Shown in pieces: positions 10,601 through 18,470 of a DNA stretch of 64,000 nucleotides. The DNA comes from G965195345 sp965277625 (GTDB taxonomy: Bacteria > Pseudomonadota > Gammaproteobacteria > CAKMZV01). Within the stretch, counting starts at the first letter, position 1. Every line of letters begins with the position of its first letter. A program made the translations under genes and the position numbers. The notes below the pieces were generated by a model. That model ran no database searches. It had not been told where the DNA came from and saw only the letters and a list, made by a program, of their open reading frames with translations. The stretch lies in assembly GCA_965277625.1 (NCBI GenBank), contig OZ255827.1, positions 1,240,001 through 1,304,000 on the forward strand. Direction: 5' to 3'.

Positions 10601-13600
10601 CCTGGCGATGGACTGGTTGCCCATAGAAGAACAAAAGCCAAAACAGTTTTCAATTGGACGTTTTTTGATCAAGGGCGACAGACATATTACCTATTAGAAG
10701 ATCAAGGTGATCCAACTGCTCGTCATGGGCTTTATGAATTTCCTCAAGGTTTACCGCCCCTTTCTAACAATCAAACACTCGTAAGTCCTGGCTCAAATTT
10801 TACCTTGAGATTGGTCGGTTTTGATTTAAACGGTGATGCAATAAGCACCTCAAACTGGACTGTGTCTGCATCAATGGGTACGGCAACCCTTAACTTTGTT
10901 TCTCAAAGTACAGGGATTCAAATGGCGGATTTAGTGTACACCGCGCCAATAAATTATGCAGGTCAAACAACGGTTGTCGTTGCTCTACAAGTGAATGGCT
11001 TAAGCACCTCAACCGTATTGCCATTTTTTGTGGCAGGGGCGACTTTTAGCTTAGAATCGAATTCAATTGTCTTGTCCGAGAACAGCGATCAAACTATTCG
11101 CAATAGGCAATTTATTAGTGACATCCGTATCCCAGGGGTGCTTGGGACATCATTTACTGCAAATATGCAATTTAGTGTGACGCAAAGTGGCGATGCTATT
11201 TTTACCGCTAGTCCAAGTCCTATAGCAAGTTTTTCAACCACTAACGTTATTATTTCGACAACCATAGATGCAACTGCTCGAACGGCACAGCTGTATTTCA
11301 CAATTACTCCCGATCGAACGGGTACGGGAACACTCACTGTCAACCTCACCAATCTGGCTAATTCTGAAGTCGTTCAAAGAACCTTAGTGGTTCAAGTCAA
11401 TCCTATGGATGATGTGCCGCCGGCATTCGTTCCAGAAAATGCTAACATTCATAATATTGTTGTGTTTGGCGGTCATCTTTATGCCAATTCAGTAGTAAGG
11501 AACAATGCAATTGACCCGTTTTTGGCAGAAATAAGAGCATTAGGTGGTGGTCATTTGATCGCCCTAAACACAGTCGAAGAAGATCAATGGATGCAACACA
11601 ACAGTGGATTAAATACGAGCTTTGCTTGGATTGGACTGGCTTTACGTCAAGTAAGCTTTCCTGGTGAGCTTTTTCTGGAATCTACTAACAACAGAATCAT
11701 ACCCTATGCATTTTCATCCGCCAATGGCTATACTAATATTCGAGTTTATCCAGGCCATCATGTCTTAAGCTGGAATCAAAGCGTCGATTCTTTTGATGCT
11801 AACGCATTCTTTGCCATTTTTCATTGGGTAACTTATGATACTAATGGTAGTTATTTATTATCAGGCGATGATGGTGAATCATTATCAAATCGTGTGGCAC
11901 TTTATGAATTTCCTAACGGCATAACATCATCTTATGCGGCACCAACCAGATCTGTTACCTCAAGTATTACTGTTCAATTAAGAGGTTACGATTTGAATGG
12001 TGATGCAATTAGTACAGCAAATTGGTCATTTATTGATCCCAATGGTGGCACAGCGAGATTTACCAGTGTTTTGCAAAGATCTGGTGCGCAAACGGTAGAT
12101 ATGGTTTACACGCCTTTAGGAAGTTTTGATGGTCAAACAACCGTTGTGGTTAACCTTCAGGTGGGTGTTTTAAGCACCTCAACGACCATTCCTTTTATTG
12201 TCGATGGCGAGCCTATCATAGCCTTGTCAACTCGTACCATAGTGCTAAACGAAGAATTCAACAGTTTTGTCATAGCCACGACAGTGACGGATCTAAGGGA
12301 TAATAAAACCTTACCATTTACGGTGCAAATGCCCTCTACTGACATTGTCACCATAACCACCTCAGCCAATAGCATTCAACTATCCTCCGTCCTCAATCGT
12401 TTCGGCACAGTGACCTTGACCGTTCAGGCAACTGATTCAGCCTTACAAACGGTTTCATCATTGATTGTTGTCAATATTCAAGGGACAAATGATAATCCAA
12501 CTTTAATTGTTTCAACCAATAATGTTTCGCTCTTAGGCGGATTTAGCCCATTTCCAATTGACGTAACAGCCATTGATATTGAGGATGGTCCCCTGCCACT
12601 TCTATTGCAAAATTCAAATCCAGGCTTACTTGGCATTACCACGACAGTTGATGGCATCTTATTAACTCCCATTGCAGGTGCATCGGGTCAATCCGTCTTG
12701 TCCGTCAGATTAAGAGACAGCGCAAATGCCGTGGTGATTGAAAACATCATTATTAATGTGACGGCGAGTTTGAGCTCAACACCCGTGTTGACAGTGTCCA
12801 CTAATCTGATAAAAGTACAAGAGGATTTTAGGGGCTTTATTGTTAGAACCACTGCGACGGATATCGATCCAGGACCACTGCTCATTACAGTGGGTACATC
12901 AACCCGTTCAATTAATGCTGTGGTCTCTAATCGAGAGATTATTTTGAGTGGTGTGCCTAATTTCTTCGGCACCGCCACTGTAACAGTTTATGCTATTGAT
13001 ACTGGTAGATTATTCGCCTCGACAGAAATTGTCGTTATTGTGGCATCTATCAACGATGAGCCAACCATCATCGTTACGCCAACATTATCAGTAGATTCAA
13101 TCAATAACACCTATACTCTAAGTGTGTTAGCCACTGACATTGAGGATGGTATTCTGCCCTTTAGTGTCTCAACTGGACAAGGTATCGTTAACACGGCAAT
13201 CACGACCACAAGCATCGCCATATCTCGATTGAGTCAGAGGTTAGATTCACCTGAAGCTCGGGTTTTGTTGACTCTTGTTGCCACCGACACCAATAACATA
13301 TCTACTTCAACGGTTATAGACCTGTTCATACCATCATTTTTGGTTGTAACAACAGGCATTAAGACCCTTGATTTTGTTTGGGGCCAAATCCCTTCTGCGA
13401 CCTACTATCAGTTGCAAACTAATGTTAAAAACCAATCAGGTTTTGTGGATCTAAGCACAGCTGGCGTCATCGTAAGCCCTAATAGCACAAACATTCGTCA
13501 GACGAGTGCACAAGCTTTGGTGCCTTTACACCAGTACATTCCGAGAGTAAACAGCCCGCAGTTTGGAGTGATTTCTTGCGATGATACCTCATGTGGGTCC

Positions 13601-15022
13601 TCATTCAGCCAGAGACCGGTCATATTGACCAATTTGGAGTTGAACAGCCTGATTGGTCGCATACAGTCGAATAATATTGATAATGATGATCGATTTGGCA
13701 CGTCGATTAGCCTAAGTGATGATGGCAACGTACTTGCGGTTGGTGCGCCAACCGAGGATGGCTCATCTCAGGGTATCAATGGACAAGTAGATGACCGCCG
13801 AGCGAATTCAGGCGCAGCATATGTTTTCCGACGGAATGGTGGTTTTTGGGTACAAGAAGCGTACCTTAAAGCTTTTAATAATACAACAAATGGTGACCAA
13901 TTTGGCTGGTCATTGAGCTTGAGTGGTGATGGCAATATTCTTGCGGTGTCGGCAAATGGAGAGGATAGATCTGTTAGTGGGGCTATTGTGTCTGGCGTAG
14001 CCTTTGAAAACACAGGCGCAGTATATCTATTCAGCAGGAGCACCAGCAATTGGGTTTCAGATTATTACATCAAAGAAACAAATCAATCGAGAGGCGATCA
14101 ATTTGGTCATAAAGTCGTTCTTAGCAAAGATGGTAGAACTCTGGCAGTGGGCGTACCACTAGAAGATGGCTCATCGACAGGCGTCAATGCCGCGCATAAT
14201 GATAACGCGCCTGAATCAGGCGCCGTGTTTGTATTTCAATTCCGCAATGTTAGTGGTCAAAATCGCTGGGAACTTCATTCATACATCAAAGCTTCAAATA
14301 CAGGGCAGAACGATCGATTTGGCGACTCTATCGCTTTGAGCGACAATGGTGAGACCCTTGCAGTAGGAGCGCCTAATGAAGATGGCTCATCTGCTGGCGT
14401 TAATGGATTACAAAATGATAACGCTCCCGAAACAGGCGCGGTGTATGTATTCCGCCTGACTAATAATAAATGGTCACAACAGGCATACATTAAACCGTCA
14501 AATCCAAGCCAAAACGATCGTTTTGGTTTATCTGTCAGCTTGAGCGGTGATGGTAATTTGCTTTCAACGGGGGCACCAAATGAAGATGGCTCATCTACTC
14601 AAATCAATGCCGTGCAGAATGACAACACGGCCAATACAGGGGCCGTGTATGTATTCCGCATAATCAATGGTGTTTGGTCACAGCAAGCATACATTAAAGC
14701 CTCAAATGCTGAGGCCGATGATAATTTTGGTCAATCCGTTAGTCTAAGTAGAGACGGTAATTTGCTTGCAGTGGGCGCATTTGCCGAAGATGGCACTTCA
14801 AAGGGCATTGGCGGGGACGATGATAATCGCACTAATGATGCTGGAGCAGCTTATTTAATTGAACTTCGCAATGGCATTTGGAATCAAAAAACTTATATTA
14901 AATCAAGCAATCCTTTACCTAATGCTGCATTTGGTGGTGCATTGAGTTTAAGCGCTGATGGTGGAACGCTTGCCATAACTTCACGTGAAATAAATACGCG
15001 TGGCGCGGTTTACCTGTATTAG
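4691..15022 (+). CDS. Giant lipoprotein: cadherin-like modules, C-type-lectin-like domains, FG-GAP propeller
   Basis: This 3443-residue product is probably an outer-surface adhesin or matrix protein. A hydrophobic stretch ends in the lipobox LLSAC, putting the lipidated cysteine at residue 71. A Gly/Ser linker of 15-residue repeats follows. Then come 17 cadherin-like modules of about 95 residues, joined by VNDPPT-type linkers with DxDGD calcium-site motifs. After these are a beta module, two lectin-like domains (about 10280-10750 and 11449-11925) each followed by a DLNGDAIS sandwich, four more cadherin-like modules, a fibronectin-like stretch with C-x4-C, and seven FG-GAP repeats. The start is uncertain: no clear ribosome site precedes 4691, 4745 or 4862, and starting at 4862 (residue 58) would give a normal short lipoprotein signal. 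No RTX repeats or sortase motif were seen. Calcium binding and adhesion are inferred from the families. Confidence 0.88.
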   Translation: MKPNNTHAHFYQPIQMMTMSKMFSKFLTRISDNPLFRVLPKGISNTFKNVNQRTLSTMSTTLVLFALLSACGGGGGGSSVDGGGGSTNGGGGSSVDGGGGSTDGGGDTTTPNLTTTPTLSVLVSVLNVNEDFTTAQLVATATNATSISFSESTTGVVSVDATANSVNVSSILNASGRTTLTMTALNGSLGSSSQVMVVDVRPINDPPTLMLSTTALTLLEDFASVLITLTRSDVEGDTLTLTVTQSNPSIASVRTTTSGINISSIANAHGKTTLTITASDHSTSTSIQVAVTVTAVNDPPTLSVSTNSITTLGGGAPIIINTTANDVEEGDLSFTVTQSTNGVVNVTTSTNTIMVDTISGVSGVTTLTVIAANSSGITVTQTIAITINIVPSAVPVLVISTDLIRVQEDFSASLVLRTTATDSDGDTITLSVSSTTSLVDAVISTPVSGMSTLTNMITLTAVANANGTATLTIRATDIGGESISTELVVVVMGVNDTPTLTIPTAILIVAEDFMNTTTVATAVDVDGNTLTLTVTQSTNGVVTVSTQNSNVRISSIANVNGQTTLNMTVSDGFLSSTAQVVVRVEAVNDPPTLTVSTTALNLLEDFEGSVLIRSTRTDIDGDALTLSVTASTSGLVTVTTTDAGVRVASRLNAFGQTTLTISVNDGTTNTSTQVAVTVTNVNDTPTLTIPTGTFTLLEDFAGVSTLATAVDVDGNALILTVTQSANGVVTVSTSSSGIQLTSMLNANGQTTLTIQVSDGRLTSTTQVAVAVTPVNDTPTLSVSTTSLTFLEDFSLTSIINVSSADIDGDTLTISVTESTLIAITTTVSSVRIASILNANGQTTLTISVSDGRLIASTHVAVTVNAVIDPPTLTVSTNRIVTAGGFSPITIRTTANDADEGVLSFAVQVSTTGVVNITTSTYAIVLNAIPNRNGRTTLTVTTIDNSGITLTQTISINVTISTSAQPVLMVSTDRIIVTEDFNTALFFRTTITDADSSDTLMLSVSLSNRLISANISAPSSGVGPLTNRITLSAIANANGTATLTVLASDNGGQTATTEVLVTVVAVNDPPTLNIPTATFITDEDFTGFITIATATNVDGDALTFSVVQSPLGVVAVSTSAAGVRVASALNANGQTTLTIQVSDGIFSDSTQVVVTINQINDPPTFSVIANPVILDEDFASAISIATASDIDGDTLSLIVANLNTRIVTFTFSTSDVSVSSIAEAYGQTTLSIFVSDGELNMTTQVAVIVNAINDTPTISLSTDALTLNEDFESFIQIPAILDDVDGDTLTLSVTESTSGLITITTSTSGVRLSSLLDAVGQTTLTITVFDGRLRASTQVAITVTPVNDTPTLSVSTTHLTLDEDFISGDLILVTQSDIDGDTLTLSVTEDSTGVVMATTSVSAIRLSSKAHISGQTTLTINLFDGTINVSTQVVVIVKAVNDPASITIPSTTLYVIEDFMGHSTIATAIDIEGDPLTFSVTESTTGVVTVTTSVLGVRIISRPNGFGQTTLTITVNDGTDNNLAQVVIFVTSVNDPPTLTVSTSRLSLLGGFSPITIHTTASDSEDGILPFDVQISNTGVLRVTTSTNAIVLNAIPNISGQTTLTVRTIDTDGLVALQTIAVNITILHSATPTLTVSTNFISVLEDFRTPVVINASATDSDGGTLTIFVNTADSNNFFRVALTALDKNQVSITLSPIANFHGSATLTIVATDPGGVSVSEQITLMITPVNDDPVSFTASNPIINLFTPGGQLDRNVQIININNPDIQPMNIQWQVTSSGDPIFSHNPAPVVSFTTNVLSTVSTLTSATQTAQLYFTIAPNSTGSGTLTLQLSNLTRSEVTSQTVIVHVVSMDTAPGISRADGLQNIMISGGRLYANSVITAREAAPLLAQASNLGGHLININTVEEFNFVNSPLNPLMFNQSWIGLVLPQQAFPGELFWVTNNSTVSYGYGGANGIPNFNIYPGHYPLTWNPGDGLVAHRRTKAKTVFNWTFFDQGRQTYYLLEDQGDPTARHGLYEFPQGLPPLSNNQTLVSPGSNFTLRLVGFDLNGDAISTSNWTVSASMGTATLNFVSQSTGIQMADLVYTAPINYAGQTTVVVALQVNGLSTSTVLPFFVAGATFSLESNSIVLSENSDQTIRNRQFISDIRIPGVLGTSFTANMQFSVTQSGDAIFTASPSPIASFSTTNVIISTTIDATARTAQLYFTITPDRTGTGTLTVNLTNLANSEVVQRTLVVQVNPMDDVPPAFVPENANIHNIVVFGGHLYANSVVRNNAIDPFLAEIRALGGGHLIALNTVEEDQWMQHNSGLNTSFAWIGLALRQVSFPGELFLESTNNRIIPYAFSSANGYTNIRVYPGHHVLSWNQSVDSFDANAFFAIFHWVTYDTNGSYLLSGDDGESLSNRVALYEFPNGITSSYAAPTRSVTSSITVQLRGYDLNGDAISTANWSFIDPNGGTARFTSVLQRSGAQTVDMVYTPLGSFDGQTTVVVNLQVGVLSTSTTIPFIVDGEPIIALSTRTIVLNEEFNSFVIATTVTDLRDNKTLPFTVQMPSTDIVTITTSANSIQLSSVLNRFGTVTLTVQATDSALQTVSSLIVVNIQGTNDNPTLIVSTNNVSLLGGFSPFPIDVTAIDIEDGPLPLLLQNSNPGLLGITTTVDGILLTPIAGASGQSVLSVRLRDSANAVVIENIIINVTASLSSTPVLTVSTNLIKVQEDFRGFIVRTTATDIDPGPLLITVGTSTRSINAVVSNREIILSGVPNFFGTATVTVYAIDTGRLFASTEIVVIVASINDEPTIIVTPTLSVDSINNTYTLSVLATDIEDGILPFSVSTGQGIVNTAITTTSIAISRLSQRLDSPEARVLLTLVATDTNNISTSTVIDLFIPSFLVVTTGIKTLDFVWGQIPSATYYQLQTNVKNQSGFVDLSTAGVIVSPNSTNIRQTSAQALVPLHQYIPRVNSPQFGVISCDDTSCGSSFSQRPVILTNLELNSLIGRIQSNNIDNDDRFGTSISLSDDGNVLAVGAPTEDGSSQGINGQVDDRRANSGAAYVFRRNGGFWVQEAYLKAFNNTTNGDQFGWSLSLSGDGNILAVSANGEDRSVSGAIVSGVAFENTGAVYLFSRSTSNWVSDYYIKETNQSRGDQFGHKVVLSKDGRTLAVGVPLEDGSSTGVNAAHNDNAPESGAVFVFQFRNVSGQNRWELHSYIKASNTGQNDRFGDSIALSDNGETLAVGAPNEDGSSAGVNGLQNDNAPETGAVYVFRLTNNKWSQQAYIKPSNPSQNDRFGLSVSLSGDGNLLSTGAPNEDGSSTQINAVQNDNTANTGAVYVFRIINGVWSQQAYIKASNAEADDNFGQSVSLSRDGNLLAVGAFAEDGTSKGIGGDDDNRTNDAGAAYLIELRNGIWNQKTYIKSSNPLPNAAFGGALSLSADGGTLAITSREINTRGAVYLY
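4913..5010 (+). repeat. 45-bp direct repeat encoding the Gly/Ser linker
   Basis: A GC-rich unit starting at 4913 recurs at 4958, a period of 45 bp or 15 residues (GGSSVDGGGGSTNGG, then the same with D for N). It directly follows the lipobox cysteine. In-frame repeats like this change copy number easily without breaking the frame, so linker length may vary between strains. Confidence 0.85.
5038..9890 (+). repeat. Array of 17 cadherin-like (tandem-95 type) modules
   Basis: Seventeen modules of about 91-105 residues each begin with PTLxVSTxxLxLxEDF or a variant and contain DxDGDxLTLSV and GQTTLTIxVSDG. Most end in VNDxPT. Modules 3, 9 and 16 replace the EDF signature with GGxxPI and lack the VND linker; each is followed by a longer module starting PVL or PTL. 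The array therefore has a higher-order pattern, not a simple tandem. Confidence 0.85.
13676..15019 (+). repeat. Seven FG-GAP repeats (predicted seven-bladed beta-propeller), gene 2
   Basis: Seven units with DRFGxSxSLSxDGNxLAVGAPxEDGSS and TGAVYVFR strands are joined by QAYIKxSN, ending in AVYLY at the stop codon. Number, order and C-terminal end match the array of the preceding paralogue. Confidence 0.85.
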
Positions 15023-15148
15023 CATTTCGTGAGACTCCGCCTTTCATAATCACCTATTCGGCCAAAACAACCAATTTCTACCGACGTTTGCAGAATGAAA
15101 TTCAACGCTTTATTGCCCCGATTGCCAAAAGTTGAATCAGTTTGATTT

Positions 15149-15154
15149 TATAAT
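15149..15154 (+). promoter_or_regulatory. Possible -10 box upstream of the first EamA gene
   Basis: A perfect TATAAT lies 45 bases before the ATG at 15199. No convincing -35 box is at 16-18 bases; TTGCCA at 15122 is 21 bases away. The 176-base gap 15023-15198 shows no other feature. Confidence 0.3.
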
Positions 15155-15198
15155 GCTTTTACATTGAGCCAACCGACTTCCTAATCAATCCCAAGCCT

Positions 15199-16104
15199 AT
15201 GAATAAGCCTATCTCACTCTACCTTAGAGGTTTTCTGCTGGTATTTTTCACAGGGTTCATCTGGAGTTTTGGGGTGGTGCTGGTCCGTCACATGGAGGAT
15301 GGCCATCTATACCAGTTCCAGTATCTATTTTATAGAGGTCTTGGTGTGGCCGCCATTCTCATGGTTTATCTCATTTGGCGTGAGGGATTGTCGTTTTATA
15401 AAAACTTATTTAGGTTGGGCTGGTCAGGCATTATCGGAGGTTTTTGTCTGGCCTTGGCCATGATGTTTTTTGTGTTATCTATTACCCAAACGTCGGTGGC
15501 GATCACCTTGTTTATGCTTGCGTCTATGCCATTTTTTACAGCCATCTTGGGTTATTTTATTCTGAATGAACGATTGAGCCGTTCAGCGATCTATGCGATG
15601 ATTCTGGCTTTTGTCGGTGTTTCAATTATGGCGTACAGTGATTTGCTTATTGGAACGGGCTTGGGTGCATTAATGGGGTTTTTGGCAGCATTTGCATTTT
15701 CAATATTTACTGTAACTTTGCGCATTAGGGTCGAGACGCCGCGTTTTACCACTGTGGTATTTGCTGGCATTTTATGTACCATCATTTCCATCAGCGCCCT
15801 GTGGCTACAAAATCAAACTTTGGTCATGCCAACCCTTAACTTTTATCTCAGTTTAGCCCATGGGTTCATTATTGGATTTGGATTGATTCTATATAGTACG
15901 GGTGCAAAATATTTACCCGCCGCTGAATTAACGCTATTATCTTTAATGGAGGTGGTTGGCGGCATTATTTGGGTTGCTATTCCTTTGTTTGGCATCGAAG
16001 AATTGCCAACGCTGACCACGATCATTGGAGGTTCAATCATCTGTGGGGCAGTGATATTTCATGGCATTGCAATACGTCGTACTGAACGTCCGCCATTGCC
16101 ATAG
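15199..16104 (+). CDS. EamA-family (DMT) transporter, copy 1
   Basis: A 301-residue integral membrane protein with about ten hydrophobic segments in two homologous halves, the usual size and layout of drug/metabolite transporters of the EamA family. Recognisable features are the N-terminal FIWSFGVVLVR segment, the ITQTSVAITLFML segment in the first half and the KYLPAAELTLLSLMEVV segment in the second. Family members mostly export amino acids or metabolites; the substrate cannot be read from sequence. A close paralogue follows 49 bases downstream on the same strand, so the two are probably co-transcribed. The C-terminus is short, charged and probably cytoplasmic. Confidence 0.85.
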   Translation: MNKPISLYLRGFLLVFFTGFIWSFGVVLVRHMEDGHLYQFQYLFYRGLGVAAILMVYLIWREGLSFYKNLFRLGWSGIIGGFCLALAMMFFVLSITQTSVAITLFMLASMPFFTAILGYFILNERLSRSAIYAMILAFVGVSIMAYSDLLIGTGLGALMGFLAAFAFSIFTVTLRIRVETPRFTTVVFAGILCTIISISALWLQNQTLVMPTLNFYLSLAHGFIIGFGLILYSTGAKYLPAAELTLLSLMEVVGGIIWVAIPLFGIEELPTLTTIIGGSIICGAVIFHGIAIRRTERPPLP

Positions 16105-16153
16105 CCAAATTCATAAATACAGTCTTAAACCTGTGAAAAAAGATATTTGATAA

Positions 16154-17050
16154 ATGGAAAAACCCGAATTACTATATCTTAGAGGCTTTTTGCTGGTGGT
16201 ATTCGCTGGATTTATCTGGAGTTTTGGGGTGGTGTTGGTCCGCCACATGGAAGACAGCATTCAGCACCAATATCAATATTTGGTTTATCGTGGCATAGGC
16301 ATGGCCATTTTGCTGGTGCTTTATCTGGCTTGGCGGGAAGGGCAGTCGTTCTATAAAAATTTGTTTAAATTAGGATGGTCTGGCACCTTGGGTGGCTTTA
16401 GTTTGGCCTTTTCCATCATGTTCTATGTCTTATCCATCACCCAGACCTCTGTTGCTGTCACGCTTTTTATGCTCGCTTCTGGCCCATTTCTTGCTGCAGC
16501 CTTGGGCTATTACATCCTCAAAGAACGATTGAGTCGATCAACCTTGATAGCCATGTTGTTGGCATTGGTGGGCGTTTCCTTGATGGCATATAGCGACATT
16601 CGTATTAGAACAGGCTGGGGCGTCGTGATGGGCTTTATGGCCGCGCTATCATTTGCCGTATTTACCATCACACTGCGAATGCGTAAAGAGACGCCCCAAT
16701 TTACCACGGTGGCATTTGCTGGCATTGCCATTACCATCATTGCTTTGGGCGTTCTGTGGTTTCAGCAACAGCCTTTGGCAATGCCGACCATCAATATATT
16801 TCTCAGTTTGGCGCACGGCGTGGTTTTTGGTTCTGGGTTGATTTTATTTAGTATGGGGGCAAAATATTTGCCCGCGGCCGAATTGGCGTTGTTGTCATTA
16901 ATGGAGGTGGTTTGCGGCATTATTTGGAGCGCTATTCCTTTGTTTGGCATTGAAGAAATCCCCACACTAATAACCATCGTTGGCGGGGCAATTATCAGTG
17001 GGGCTGTAATCTTACATGGTCAGGCTCAACGGACTGGAAAAAGGCGTTAA
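16154..17050 (+). CDS. EamA-family (DMT) transporter, copy 2
   Basis: A 298-residue ten-segment membrane protein, closely similar to its upstream neighbour along the whole length, including FIWSFGVVLVRHMED near the N-terminus and KYLPAAELALLSLMEVV near the C-terminus. The pair is a tandem duplication that has diverged mainly in the first-half loops and the last ten residues. The two could work as homo- or heterodimers, or have split substrate specificity; neither can be decided here. The creatinase gene starts 117 bases downstream and has its own putative promoter, so this gene probably ends the EamA unit. Confidence 0.85.
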   Translation: MEKPELLYLRGFLLVVFAGFIWSFGVVLVRHMEDSIQHQYQYLVYRGIGMAILLVLYLAWREGQSFYKNLFKLGWSGTLGGFSLAFSIMFYVLSITQTSVAVTLFMLASGPFLAAALGYYILKERLSRSTLIAMLLALVGVSLMAYSDIRIRTGWGVVMGFMAALSFAVFTITLRMRKETPQFTTVAFAGIAITIIALGVLWFQQQPLAMPTINIFLSLAHGVVFGSGLILFSMGAKYLPAAELALLSLMEVVCGIIWSAIPLFGIEEIPTLITIVGGAIISGAVILHGQAQRTGKRR

Positions 17051-17093
17051 TGGCGCGTTTGAATTGATGAATCCGCGATTGGTCAACAACGCC

Positions 17094-17122
17094 TTCGTAA
17101 ACGAAAAAGAAGCGTATATAAT
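17094..17122 (+). promoter_or_regulatory. Putative sigma-70 promoter of the creatinase gene
   Basis: TATAAT at 17117-17122 is preceded, after a 17-base spacer, by a weak -35 (TTCGTA, 17094-17099). It is followed by a 45-base leader with GGAG at 17157, seven bases before the creatinase ATG. Confidence 0.4.
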
Positions 17123-17167
17123 ACCTTCAGAATTAAACAGTTCAACAATCAATAATGGAGTGATGTT

Positions 17168-18376
17168 ATGACCATGGAAAGACTTAAATATATTCCCAAC
17201 GGCGAAAAAGTTAAGCATACATTTAGCGATGCAGAATACCAAAATAGACAGGCAAAACTGCGACAGTTTATGGCGGCAAATAACATTGATTCTGTGGTAT
17301 TTACCTCCATTCATAACATCAATTATTATTCCGACTTTTTATACTGTGCCTTTGGTCGTCCCTATGGCTTGGTTGTCACTCAGGATAAAGCAACAACCGT
17401 GTCAGCCAACATCGATGGCGGACAACCTTGGCGTCGGACTTTTGGTGATAATGTCATATTCACTGATTGGCAAAAAGACAATTATTATTATGCGTTGATG
17501 CAATTAATTTCAGCCAAAAAAGGCAAGATTGGCATTGAATTTGATCACATCACCAAAGAACGTTTGGAGAAAATGCAGGCCGCTTTTCCAGAGGCACAAC
17601 TTGTTGATATTGCTTTAGATTGTATGAAGATGCGCATCATCAAATCAGCAGAAGAAATTGCTTTCATTACCCAAGGTGCACAAATTTGTGACATAGGCGC
17701 TGCCGCTTTGGTTGAAGCGGTGTCAGACAATGTGCCTGAATATGAAGTGGCGCTTCATTCCACTCAAGCGATGGTACGTGAGATTGCCAAGCGCTTCCCA
17801 CATTCTGAATTGATGGACACATGGACATGGTTTCAGTCTGGGATCAACACCGATGGTGCACATAATCCCGTCACAACAAGACGCGTTCAAAAAGGCGACA
17901 TCTTGAGCTTAAACTGCTTCTCCATGGCTTCAGGCTACTATGTCGCCTTGGAAAGAACCTTGTTTTACGACCATTGTGATGAGGCATCTATGCGTTTATG
18001 GGACATAAATGTCCAAGTACACGAAGAAGGACTCAAACTCATTAAACCAGGTATTACTTGTGGCGAAATTGCTAAAACATTGAATGAAATCTATTCGGAC
18101 TATGGACTGCTCGAATACAGAGGTTTTGGTTATGGTCATTCATTTGGTGTGTTATCGCACTATTATGGGCGTGAAGCTTTGGTCGAACTTCGTGAAGACA
18201 TAGACACAGTTATTCAAGAAAACATGGTCGTTTCAATGGAACCCATGATTACAATTCCAGAGGGTCAACCTGGGGCTGGTGGCTATAGAGAGCACGACAT
18301 ATTGGTTGTGACTGCAGAGGGCAGCAGGAATATTTCTCACTTCCCCTATGGTCCTGCTCATAATGTCATTACTTAA
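17168..18376 (+). CDS. Creatinase (creatine amidinohydrolase, EC 3.5.3.3)
   Basis: Cytosolic M24-fold enzyme that hydrolyses creatine to sarcosine and urea. The 402-residue length matches Pseudomonas creatinase, and residues line up with its active site at the same numbers: Phe62, His232 (in DGAHNPVTTR), Glu262, Arg335 (YYGREA) and Glu358 (VVSMEPM). The N-terminal stretch NINYYSDFLYCAFGRPY and the C-terminal GAGGYREHDIL are also typical. The metal ligands of aminopeptidase P are not expected, since creatinase works without metal. The start at 17168 has GGAG seven bases upstream. An ABC importer follows 270 bases downstream on the same strand, suggesting uptake of creatine or a related guanidino compound. 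No sarcosine oxidase or urease gene is in the window. DddP-type DMSP lyase was considered and does not fit. Confidence 0.93.
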   Translation: MTMERLKYIPNGEKVKHTFSDAEYQNRQAKLRQFMAANNIDSVVFTSIHNINYYSDFLYCAFGRPYGLVVTQDKATTVSANIDGGQPWRRTFGDNVIFTDWQKDNYYYALMQLISAKKGKIGIEFDHITKERLEKMQAAFPEAQLVDIALDCMKMRIIKSAEEIAFITQGAQICDIGAAALVEAVSDNVPEYEVALHSTQAMVREIAKRFPHSELMDTWTWFQSGINTDGAHNPVTTRRVQKGDILSLNCFSMASGYYVALERTLFYDHCDEASMRLWDINVQVHEEGLKLIKPGITCGEIAKTLNEIYSDYGLLEYRGFGYGHSFGVLSHYYGREALVELREDIDTVIQENMVVSMEPMITIPEGQPGAGGYREHDILVVTAEGSRNISHFPYGPAHNVIT

Positions 18377-18470
18377 GTATAAAATTAAGTGGTGTTATAT
18401 AAACCGTTGTTTATTCTGAATTTAATTTGTTATCATAAGAATTTTTGTATTGAATTATGCAAATTCGGAC

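Noticed and set aside
464..14490. Many long minus-strand and out-of-frame ORFs inside the two giant genes
   Set aside because: They mirror the repeat composition of the real plus-strand genes, have no family features and no ribosome sites.
17168..18376. M24 protein as DMSP lyase DddP or aminopeptidase P
   Set aside because: Length and residues Phe62, His232, Glu262, Arg335 and Glu358 match creatinase position by position.
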